From NCBI GenBank assembly GCA_963377175.1, contig CAUJNA010003771.1:1489087-1553086 (forward strand): a DNA stretch of 64,000 nucleotides. Direction: 5' to 3'. This DNA comes from Effrenium voratum (Eukaryota; Sar; Dinophyceae; Suessiales; Symbiodiniaceae). The notes beneath the pieces are model-generated. The model was not told where the DNA came from. It saw only the letters and a list, made by a program, of their open reading frames with translations, and did no database searches. Made by a program: the position numbers and the translations under genes. The number at the start of each line of letters is the position of its first letter. Position 1 is the first letter of the stretch. Below are positions 47,701 to 59,700 of this stretch, in pieces.

Positions 47701-50700
47701 TAGGGACCAGCTTAATCATGTCGAAGGCTCGCTTTGAGGTCTTTGGCTCTGGCTTGGGAAAGGCTGAGGTGAGCGAGGGAACATCCGGCATGGCAAGGCT
47801 GCCGCTTGCACCTTGCTCCTGCCATTGAAGCCGACGCTGGAGACTGATCTTGTTGCTGTGCCTGAGGTTCCAGGGCACAGTAAAAACAGCAAAAGGCAGT
47901 TTGACCAGGTTCCCCAAACACGTCAAGCACCGTTTGCCATTGTCTACAATTCTGCAGGCCAATGTTTTCTTTGAGAACCAGGGCAGTCAGCCTTACAAAC
48001 ACTCTTGCCTTCATTTCAGTAGGTGCCCTTTTTGTTTTGAACGATCAAGGCATTCCGTGTCAAACACACCGTGCCATAGCCCCCGTGGCTAGCTCGTCAT
48101 CAGAACAGATAAGCCTAACAAGTTTTTTTGCGTTGGCAGTCTGCACACAAAACAGCAACCCCCCTCTTTTGATGGTACATGTCATAACGTCAAGGTAAAT
48201 ATGGGACCTCCCTGTTTGACAAGCCTAAAATTTGGGTCGCCCTTAAAAAACAAACAGGAACCCAAAGTAAGCAAAACACTTGGTGAACTTGCAAGCAAAT
48301 GCGTTTGCCTTTCTTGCGTTGCTCTTCTCACAAAGTCTTCCACTTCGAAACCAAAGAGTCTTTTCCGCGACCATGGGCCTAATTCTGAAAATCCACCGGG
48401 TTGGAATTCTCCACCAAAAGGCTCCTAATAATTAGGCCAGGGAGCTTGGTCTTGCCCTTCACTGCCGTCTCCGCCCAGAAGAGGGTTATCTGTTCATATC
48501 GATCTTGCCTGGCCAGGTCAGCTCAGGCGCGAAATCGGCCGGGTTCAGGGCTACAACTGGCCTCATCAAACGTCCAGGGTCAGTTTTGCAGTGGGCCACC
48601 ACCGCATCGATGCGGGTCCTGGGAGGAGGGAGGGTTCCCCAAGGCAAAAAAAACGATACGTCCACCCGAAAACAACTGGAGGACGTTTGCAAAGACCGCT
48701 GGGTAATTCGCAGAGTAGAAGGACACGGAGGGTTCCCAAGGCAAAAAACGATACGTCCACCCGAAAACAACCGGAGGACGTTTGCAAAGACCGCTGGGTA
48801 ATTCGCAGAGTAGAAGGACACGGAGGGTTCCCAAGGCAAAAAACGATACGTCCACCCGAAAACAACTGGAGGACGTTTGCAAAGACCGCTGGGTAATTCG
48901 CAGAGTAGAAGGACACGGAGGGTTCCCAAGGCAAAAAACGATACGTCCACCCGAAAACAACTGGAGGACGTTTGCAAAGACCGCTGGGTAATTCGCAGAG
49001 TAGAAGGACACGGAGGGTTCCCAAGGCAAAAAACGATACGTCCACCCGAAAACAACTGGAGGACGCTTCAATCGGTTGGCCTTTGCGAAGTCTGCTGGGT
49101 AATTAGCAGAGTAAAAGGACACAGCTTCAACGCCAAGACTCTTAGTCCAACCCCAAGACTGCATGGTAGCGCGGGAAGCATACTCGCCCTCGATGGTTAC
49201 TGATGACTCTTGAAGCTGCTCTGAGGGTTTGGCTTCAAAGGGCTTGAAATCTACTACTTGATCACTTGCGAGGTCACCTACCTTTTGCTTGAGTTGAGTG
49301 ATGCGGTATTTGACTCATCGAACCCACACAAACGAAGAATCATGTTGATAAGTTCGAGTGAAACGTTTTTCGACTCAGCCATGCATGCCGGTATTGAGTC
49401 CACATGTGACACCATCAATTCGATGTCATTCGTAGTTTGTTTGTGTGAAACGCTATTTGTCCGCGGTGAGTGAACACATTTGGGAATTTAGTTTGCTGCT
49501 TCTTCTTTTGCATAAACCGTTGTTTGGCTCAACCCTGTCCGCACTGACATGTCGCGAAGCAGCACCCAGAGTGGTCCCAAAACAAATCCCCTTTTTGAAC
49601 CCACACAACTGAAAATAATTTTGGTGTTCTTCTTGGCTAAGTTTGGGTGAACCGTTCATTGCCGCAACCCTGTCCGCACTGACATGTCTCAGCAAGCGCC
49701 CCCAAAACGGAAGCCTGATTTGACTGAACACAAGCGAACGTAAAATGGTCCAGTACGTTCAATTGAACAGCTATTTGACCAGACCCTTGCTGCGTTTGAT
49801 CCGGAACATTTTGATGTTCTTCTTGGTTGGTCTGAATGAAACCCTATTTGCCCCAACCCTGTCCGTGTTGAAACCACACATCTGGAAAATCTGTTCGATG
49901 TTCTTCCTGCTTTTGCCGCCCTTCTCAAAGTCGGCAATCACTGCAGCGCTTACCTTTGTGCCACCTTTTGCGGTGGGTGTCATCACCCTACGAAGTCTGC
50001 TCCTTATGGCAACCTTACTGAGGAGAAGCACACCAGGTTTTGGCCTCTCTGCATTGGTGTCCTGAATGTCGGGGACTGCATCTTTGGGCACATCGGGAAC
50101 CTGAAAGATTTCATCTAGCGGTTCCTCATCAACTAGCGTCTCACTAGCAGTGGGCGAGGCCACGGAAAGCGGAGTGACTTGTTGTGTGGCAGAGGGCTCT
50201 TTGGCAGTTTGCGGCGGCGCATCAAGCCGAGTGTTGCGAACGGGTGTGGGCAAAGGATGCACTGGTGCAGCAACAAGCTGTGAGTGGCTCTCCAAGGTCT
50301 CATCAAAAGCGCTGCCCAAATTCTTCTTCAGTTCCTGCGCAGCGCAGGGTTGCCCGTAACCACATTAGCAATGCGAAATGGAATTTTCCATGCAACTAAT
50401 CGTGGAAGAGCGTGTTGCTATTTCCTTAGGATTCTCCACGCCCCGCAACCCTCTAGGTCCCCAAAACCTCTGGCACCCTGAGCTAGGTTGTCTCTACAGT
50501 GCCCCAAGCGTCGGCCAAGCAGTCCCAGGCGTCCAAGGGAATGTCGTGACAATGCTCATTTGGGCCTTTTAGCTTCAAAGGGATCGTGAAGGGGATGTTT
50601 CGACAATGCCCTACGCTTGCTTTAGTTTCACGCACTCTCATGAGCATTCACAAAGGCGGAATCCAACGAAAATCGCCAACGCCCAACAATCCGGCATTTG

Positions 50701-53700
50701 CGTTTTGCAAACAGTGGTGACCAAGGAAACCAGTTCCTGTGAACTCCTAAACGGGTTTCCGCAATGCACGCATGATGTCGTTTTATCATCGGGCCAAACG
50801 TGTTGGACCTGCCTAAATCACATTGAATGGTTTGACTAGGCAACCAACCCCCCTTCGGCCACCACTCTCCTCGCCAGCCTCAACGGCGCCGTCAGCTTCG
50901 CCAGGTGCGTCCTGGGGCACCTCCGAATCTGCCGCAGGCAGAGCTCGCGCTTGACGTTCCAACTCCTGGGCTGGGGCGAAACGACCGAGGGCGATTTAAT
51001 GCCATGTGCTTTGGTTTGGGTCAATTCCTGAAAGCAAGGGCCCCTGAAGCAAAGCGAGCCACGTGAAGTTCCCGCATGAGTTCCGCATCGGTGCTTTCCT
51101 TCAACCATGGCGATTGCTCCATGATGGCGCCCAGCCCCTCCATGAGTGTTCGACTGGACCAAGTACGACTACTAGCCATCAGGGTCTTTGAAGTGAGCCT
51201 GTAGCTGCAGCTGTTGAGGGAAATGGTGCGAGTTGGGCAATTGGACCTGCCAAGCTGTGGCCCCAATTGACACGGGACACATTGCTCACGATACTCAAGC
51301 AAGTGCCAATTGTTTTCCAACCAGCGTTGCGTGAAGTCAGTGGGGGCCAGCCATAGTCAAAATTGTAGGCCGCCGCGACCCCGGAAAAAAAAAACGCCGT
51401 TTGGCCGGCAATAATCGCCGTTTGGCCGGCAATAATCGCCGTTTCAAATTCCCGTGTTTCGCAAAAAACACATCATTGTGCTTTGCCATGCCCCAAATTG
51501 GGTTCCCATTGATGCCAAGGGCGCCCGCGGCCTACTAAACACTTACTCATCCAAGTGCTTTGCAATTTCTTCTGCGCTAGGGACCAAGGCTTTCCAAGCC
51601 TCAGGGATCACAAGCCTCTGGCTCTTCCGCACGTAAAGCAGGGCCTCAACAACATTTGCCTCCGGCCAGGATGACCACTGAAGCGTTCCCACACGAATCC
51701 GAAGCTCCTCATCGGTGACAGCCTGGGCGGGCGTTCCGAAGTTTCGACCCAACGAAACAAACTAATGGCAGCTGGCCTCTTTGTTGGAGGGCACCGGTCT
51801 GGGTTCTTCAATGATGTCGACAAACATGGAAATCAGTTCTTTGGCAAAGCCCACGGGATAGCTCCTTGGCAACTGCATTGGGGAATCAATCCAGCCACAA
51901 CTGTTCAGGGACAAGGTTGAGACGAGTTTCTGACTTTTCTTGAGGCCGGGGGCCCCTGTGAAGCGAGCCTTCTGGCTACCGTCAATATAGCGTCTCGTGG
52001 TTTGATTCTTTTTCTTGATGTTCACAGCTCTCCTTCGCAAGGTGCCACGATCAAGGCCGCCCACAGCACAGCTATTGGAAACCACCATGGACCTCTTGGG
52101 TGTGTTCCCTCCAAACTGCATCATCCAGAATCTAACTCCATGTACCTTAAGATCAACGTAACCCACACCATCTCACGTGACTCAAGCGCAAATGCAACTA
52201 CCACTGCAACTGAAAGGCCGGCATTCCAAGTTCCCGCATTCGCTTGAAAAGCCATTGTAGACGAGGGTGACGTAGAATGCAGCTTCCCGCCGGATTCTCT
52301 ATAAGCCATGTTGAGGTCATGCAAGAAACCAATGCCAATAATAGAGTGCATCTGACAGGGCCATGACCAAAGATGTTGTGTCAGGCTGACCACACTTACT
52401 TTTCAGCGGTCCCGCGCCTTGATGTCATTATATTTCCAGCTCTGACATGAGGGAAGCCTTCCTGCCCCAACGGTGTAAGGGCATCCCTCTGAGAAGTGTG
52501 CCTGTTCACGGTGCTGTAAGATGAACACACTAAAGCAAAAACATTCAGCGACATTGAGTAGACGCCGTTCATGATGGTGCACACCCATAGCCTTAGCTTT
52601 CAATCCCTGCGCCCTCCCTCCCGAAACAAAGGCAGCTTCAATGTTTAACAAGCTGCCAAGGAACACAAACCCGGCTTCAGAGTTGACATCCATGAAAGAT
52701 CGTTTCTTCTTACCATTGCGCTTTGAACGCCTTCTTTCAGGCTTTCCGTAGTCAGGATCCAGGGTGATATCTAGAGCCCGAGATGCCAGCCCCGCCCTTG
52801 CCGCAAATTTGGCAATCCGACTGATGCCAGAAAAGCACTCGACCACATGCAGGTCAAGGCTGCCAGGCTCGTGCGGGCTGAAGTCCATCCAGGAAACCAG
52901 TATGAGCAACCAGATGAAATCCTGAGCAGGCTTTGGGGGCAGTTAAACAGAATCTTGTTTTAAGGGAACATGCCGTCATTGTGAGGTTTCTTAAGTGCAA
53001 TACCAGGGGCTGTAGGGCACTCAAAGCAAATCAAGCGCCAAATCACAAGGCGAATCTCATCAGGAGTCATGGCTCGGGATCAGCTTCAGAGTCTCAAGCG
53101 AACCTTGTAACTACTCTTAATCTGCTGCATGCTTTTTTGAGTTCCAGTTGCTATTTGATTAAGCTTCTTCTAGGCTTTCCACGTTGAGCAATCACGACTA
53201 CAACAAAGCCCAGTTCCCGCTGCACCCCTGGCAGCTCTAGCAGAAGCAGCCTTCCATAAACAAGCCAGCATCGCCATCAGACCGGAGCTCCTCGAACCCG
53301 GACACAACGAGACAATGAGGAAGTTGAGATCGCCTGCGTTGATGCCGGGAAGCGATTGGCAAAGCCCTCGCAGAAATGGTCAATAAATAGGGTCAACAGG
53401 GCAAAAGCCAAACCTTGTTTTGGTTTATGTGATTGGTAAATGTGGCGGCATGTCAATCACAAGTGTTTTGCCACCCCCAAGAAACCCTGACTTATTCCTG
53501 GCTGGGTGGGCGAATTTCACCGATACGATAGAGGCGCTTGCCATTCATCTCGTGGCCACCCGGCAAGGCTAGCTCCCTTTTAAACTGACAGCACTAAGAA
53601 AGTCCGTACTGAGACACTACCTGAGTCGGGCCCAACCAGGCCTGCCCATTGCTCATCTGGCCGGGCGCCAGCACCAAGCCTGTGCCAGCAAAGGGTGCTT

Positions 53701-56700
53701 TGCAAGTCCAGTCACAAAACCCTTCGCAAGCATCAAAATAGCGCATCAAAACGGCATCAAAGACCATTTTTCAACAAGAGGGATGCTTTTCCACTTTCCC
53801 GGACAACCCAAGGTTAGGCGACGTTGACCAGAACATTGGGGGCATGCGTTGGATCGTTGTTGGCGCGATTGCTTTTCACCGGCTCATCGATCACTCGGAC
53901 AGGTCACACGTGGCGCGCCCCACGCAGCTGAGCAGCAGGACACGGCACGTGTGTAGTGCAACTAACGCGCATGCATGATGCGCCCCCCTAGGGATGGCCG
54001 GCCCCATTCAGGCCATCGAGCAAAATGCTGCATAGCCAGGCTACCCTCACTCAGTGTCACTCTTCCGTGGCACTGCCCCTGGGGGTTAAACAAGCGCAAG
54101 CCAGAAAGAAGCAACCACTGTGTGGGGAAAGTCCTAAGTTTGGGATCAGTTGCAAACAGATTGCAGTGAAGCTATCAACTTGCTTCCCTTCTCAACCAAC
54201 CGGTTTTGTCCCAAGCACCTGGGAACTCCTGGCACAGCTTCGCGGCAACCTCGAAGAAGCCCTTGTAATCCTGGGCAGCGAGGAACTCTTCATTGTGGGA
54301 GCACAGGTTGTAGAACTCATCCTGCCAGAAGGGAAGAGCAAACGGACCCCAAGCCAGCTACTTTAGCTAAAAACAATTGCAAAACAATGGCTGCCCAATC
54401 ATGTTGAATTGAAAGTCAAAGCTTGTGTAAAGCTACTTCCCAAAATTGATGGTTTATTACTCCCCGGATGAGTTGCGGGCTTGTGCGGGCAACTGTTGTA
54501 GGCCGTGTCCTGTCGCTGGGATGGCGCTTGAAGGCGAGGCTTAAGGTGGATCTCGAAAGCGTCTTTGATTGCGGACCAGCGGGCTTTCATGGATTCGCCC
54601 TTGGGGCAAAAGCGCCTGGCAAACGTGGCGGGCCCTGAGGCGCTTCTGGTTCTTGTGCGTTTTGGCGGGGGCCCGGCTTCGCCACCCTCCAGCTTCTGAG
54701 GCGTCTGCTCAGCTTTGGTTGGGTTTGGGCTCTTGCTGGCCCTTTTGGCGGGTTGCTTGTCTGGGACAGCCTTGGGTTTGGCTTTCGCTTTTGCTTTGCC
54801 TGACGGGGCCGCCTTGTCCTCCACGAGATCCACCACGTCGGCAAGCTTGTCTCCACCATCGCTGTTGTCTCCACCACGCCCGCCGCCGCTGCGACCGCGA
54901 CCGCGTCCTCCACGACCACGACTGCCTTCTCCACGGCCACGTCCTTTACCACCGCCTCCGCGACCGCGCCCATTGGCCTTTTCTTCGCCGCCAGCCAGCT
55001 CCACATTGACGATCTCCGCATCATGCTCCTCCTCATTCTCGCAGTCAACCTTGCCAGCGCTGAGTTGTTGACGACGGGAAACCAGAGGGACCTGCAAGGC
55101 TAATTTCGCAAACCTTGGCCTAACACCTACAACACGCGCAGAACGGACCTTGGCCTTACAATGAATCAGAATGGACTTAAATGGTCTTTCGCCCCTCCGG
55201 CCTTCACGGTCAGCAGATTCGGAGCATCAGCGGCAGAAACGTTGTTGGACTCCTGATCGGGGAGCTCCGCGTTGTTGCCAGCAGGCTTGCTCTGCTTGGA
55301 CTTGGCAGAGGTCCGCCTTGGCTTTTTGGCCTTGCTTGTTTCTGCGGGCGCTGCCTCCGCAGTTCTCTTGCTCTTCGCGTTCTTCTCAATCTCCTTCTCA
55401 ATCTCCACGGCATCCCCCAACTTGACCTGTTCCGTGTTGGGGCGCTCCTCAGACTGCTTTTCACCGTCCTCCTCACCCAAAGCTTCAAGAGTCTGGGCGT
55501 CGCCGGCCTCATGGGAGACATCTTGAAACTCGCTCATCGGCTCCTGCTTGTTCTCTACGGCGTTCTCCACTGCCTTCTTCTCAAGCTCCTCCATATTCTC
55601 CTTAGGCTCCGTGGAGATGTCCTTTGCTTCCTCAGCCTCCTTGGCCGCCTTGGCCTCCTCAGCCTCCTTGGCCTCCTTCGCTTCCTTGGCCTGCTTAGCC
55701 TCCTTCGCCTCCTTCGCTTCCTTGGCCTGCTTAGCCTCCTTCGCCTCCTTGGCTTCCTTCGCCTCCTTGGCCTCCTCAGCATCCTTGGCCTCCTTGGCAT
55801 CCTTGGCCTCCTTGGCCTCCTTCGCCTCCTTGGCTTCCTTCGCCTCCTTGGCCTCCTTCACCTCCTTGGCCTCCTTGGCATCCTTGGCCTCCTTGGCCTC
55901 CTTAGCCTCCTTCGCCTCCTTCGCTTCCTTCGCCTCCTTGGCCTCCTTCGCCTCCTTGGCTTCCTTCGCCTCCTTGGCCTCCTTCACCTCCTTGGCCTCC
56001 TTGGCCTCCTTCGCTTCCTTCGCCTCCTTGGCCTCCTTGGCATCCTTGGCCTCCTTGGCCTCCTTCGCTTCCTTGGCCTCCTTAGCCTCCTTCGCTTCCT
56101 TCGCCTCCTTGGCTTCCTTCGCCTCGAGCTTGGTCGCCTCTCCTTCCTCGCAAGCCTCCCGGCGCCGCTTCAGCTCCTTCGCGGCTTCGTTCGCAGCAGC
56201 AGCCGCAGCGTCAGCCACGGCCATGGCAGCCGCCGCATCCTTTGCAGCCTGAGCAGCTTGTCGCGCAGCCTCATCTGCCCTCCGTTCAGCAGCAGCCGCC
56301 TCCTGCTTCAAGATGTCCACCTTCTCCACTGGCTCACGCCTTGCCAGCTTCCGGCCTGCTGCAAGGTCATCCAGGTCGTTCTGGCGGCGAATCTCCTCCC
56401 ACTCTTCCGGCTTCATCTCTCCGTGCCACGGGTCAAGCGTGTCTGGCAGGTCCTCGTCTCTTGGCTGAGCATCCGTCCATTCCTCGGTCCTCTGGCGGGC
56501 CTCGCTGACATCGTGGACCACCATGGGCAAGGTCTCAAGGTTGTCCATGCACCGTCCTGTGAAACAAACGACACGTACCCGGAGCTAGTTTTGAGCGGTT
56601 TGAACCAGATTCAGGGTCATAGAGAACAAGAGATGTGTGGTGAACTTGCCCAGCTTGAGAGTTATTGTGTTGTCTTCGGTTTTTAATTTGAACCAGTCCT

Positions 56701-59700
56701 TGAACACAAAGGCTTGCCCCCCTGCCAGCAACTGTGGCATCAACCGTCGGCACACCCCGGCTTGCCAACTCTTGCTTCACCGCCTCCATCCGCTGCAGGA
56801 CCTCCTCCCGAGAGGGCTGCGAGGCAATCGACATGCTGCCGCGCGAGGTACTGGGGCTGGCTGAGCACAAAGCGATCGGCGGGTCCGCCTGAAAGTTTCC
56901 GTTGTTGTCGGCCTCGTTTTCGGAAACCGATTCATAGCCATCAACGATGGCTTCACCCTCAGAATGGTCTATGGAGATAGTTTCTTCCTTTTCATCAGCG
57001 GGCTCGCCATCCTCAATGGCCAACACTTCTGGCAGTTGTTCTTCTGGTGAAGGTTCTGGTGGGGCATCCCAATACGTGTCAAAAGTCTCCCACAGGCCTT
57101 TCAGCAAGGGGTCCTTAGGTTTGCAGGGCCATGAAACTGTAATTCAGCAAATTGAAGGGCCAATGAGTTGATGGGCATTCACACCAATCAAAGGGTCGAC
57201 AAGTTGAAGGGAATTTTGACAAATCACAAAGGTCCATGGGCTAAAGGAAAATCCAACAAAGAAAAAGGGCGATGAGTCGATGGGCATTGGCTGAAGGCTT
57301 TGCTCAAGTTGATTCAAGGATCCCGTGGGCCTTCGGCGCCTGAGAGCCACCTTCTGCAAGCATAGCTCATTATCTTGCGAAGCCCCCAGCTGTCTAAGTT
57401 CACCCGGGTGACATCACGAGGATCCAGACCCATGAGCCCTCGCCACTGTCTCACCTTCATGGGTGAGTGTTTATTCTCTCCCATAAATCCTTAGACTGTG
57501 GAAAAGCAGCTAGCCTTCTTGATTGGGCAAAAGCGGGGCTCGTTGGCTTGACAATCCTGGAACCTTTTTGCTTTGTTACCAGGTTGCAAATTAGATCTAT
57601 CCCCGACTGAGGATATGCGGGTTCATCAGACATCCAGTGTCATAAGTTTGGGCCAGGTTGCAAATTAGATCTATCCCCACAAAAACAGCTGAGGATTCGC
57701 GGGTTCATCAGAAATCGGGTACCACAAGTTTGGCCCAGGTCGCATTTAGATCTATCACCCAAAACACAACTGAGGATTTGCGGGCTCATCAGAAATGCAG
57801 TATCATACGTTTGGGCCAGGTCGCAAATTAGATTTATCCCAAAAACACAACTGAGGATTCGCGGGTTCATCAGATATCCAGTACCATAAGTTTGCGATTT
57901 TCAACATCCATGCCTCTTGCCTGAGGATGTCAATCGACACTGGCGCAGCCTTGTTTGACAAAGGGCACCACCAACATGCTAGGATCTCAGTGGCCTCCAA
58001 GTTGGCCAGCAAAGTTGACATCCCACCCACCCCTGTCAACGCCGGGCTTGGCCAAGAGCAAAGCTTACCCTGCGTCCTCGCCCGATCTCTGAGAAGGGCT
58101 GACTGCTCAAAAAGGTCTGCCAGTCTAGCCATGCCTAAGGCCTAAGGTTGCTGGGCAGTGCCTACTTGAGCCCGCAGCTAGAGGGAACTCCTGAGAATAA
58201 AGGGTTATTTTGCTCCTGGAGGGTTGTGGTAGGTCATAGCGAGTCTTCCGAAATCCAGCGCCCCCCCGAAACGGAGCCAGGCCTTCAGCTCCATCAGCGG
58301 AAGCCAGATGAAGCGTCAACGCCTGAAGCCACAGCAACATGTCGGTCACCCCCAACTCACCAAGCTCAGCAGCGCAAACTGAAGCATGCCCACTGCAACA
58401 ATCCCTTCATCCCATCAACTGCAACCTGCAAAAGCAACTGAATGCCCTCCGAAACCCAAAAGCAGAAACACGACCCCAGCAAGCTCGCCTCCGCACGCAG
58501 ACCAGACACCGCATCAGTACCTGACGAAGGGCGAGCGAGCGATGTGGGGAAAAAGGCAGTGGCTGCGCACTTGGTGACCTTTGCCGCGGTGTGAGGGCCG
58601 ATGCAAGCCAAACAGCTCGCACGGGCGCACTGTGACCGGAAGAGGGATGCAACATGCCACTAAATAACCAAAACAGTAAAAGCGCTGGTTGCAAAAATAA
58701 TTGCCGTGTCAAGGAAAAACACTGTTTTTCTCCAAACAGCAAAAAAAAGGAACCTGTTGGGACATGCAGGTATATACATACATATGTATCCCCCTCCGTG
58801 TTGCCTTCGGTACTGGTTTGAGGATAGTGGAAGCCATCTTGGAATGGAGGGACTGTTCAGGTGCAGCTCTTTCTTTTGAATTTGATTCGTGGTTTCAGGG
58901 AAGGTCTGCCCACGATACATGAGGATTCCGACGATTTCATGGTAAATTAGCTGGGTGAGGGAGGTGTCAAAGGTACTTTTTGTTCGTTTGGGGGGCGGGT
59001 CGTTTCGCTTTACGCAAGCTTTTTGAAGGCAACTGTTCGGATGTCGCTTAGACATGGAGTCTTTCTTAACTTGGTTGCCCATTGGTATGACCAAGCTAAC
59101 CGTTGAACATTCAACCGTTTGGACAATGACATGTGTTGTGTGAGTAGTTTTTGTTATTATGAGTGTTTTTTTCATGGTATCATTCTGACAAACAAACAAA
59201 AAGGTATGTTCTTCACCATTGTGGTGCTGGCGGCTCTTTTGGACAGTCCCCACAAAGGGTTCTGAGTTTTGGCACAGGAGCATAGGAGCCTATTCTCACG
59301 CCCCAAGCGAATCGGCTTTGTTCAGATTCCATGGCGTCCAAGGGGTGGCATGGGCCGAAAAGTGTAAACAACCAGTTGCTTTGGATCCCCGACACAAAGG
59401 AAAGCCATGTGAACGCCCAAAACCCCGGCTGGCCATTCTAGTACAAGCTTGGATTGCTAATCCCTTGTGAAGGTACGTGACATGAACACTGGAATAGGTT
59501 TTGGAGGCTTGCAGTAGGTAGTTTGCAGCCGCAGCCCCGCATGCGCTCCGCAAAAACAGCAGCAGCAAAATTATGGGCCTGCCTTTCTGAGGGATCCCCA
59601 TGTTTGTGGTTTTGAAGGGAACCAAAAGGAACAATACTATTTTGGGGGTCTCCTAAAGTAAGCCATGGCCAGTTTTTTGCGCTCACTTCCCGAGTTCCTG

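Noticed and set aside
48627..49066. CRISPR-like array
   Set aside because: Units are head-to-tail 95-mers without unique spacers, in a eukaryotic intron-rich locus.
55181..56686. 501-codon plus-strand frame opposite the KEA repeat
   Set aside because: It is the mirror of a triplet repeat. The minus frame has matching splice borders and phases, a non-repetitive coding context and family motifs on both sides.
58660..59283. 207-codon minus-strand frame
   Set aside because: Asn/Thr/Lys-rich translation of T-rich spacer, no splice context, no recognisable motif.
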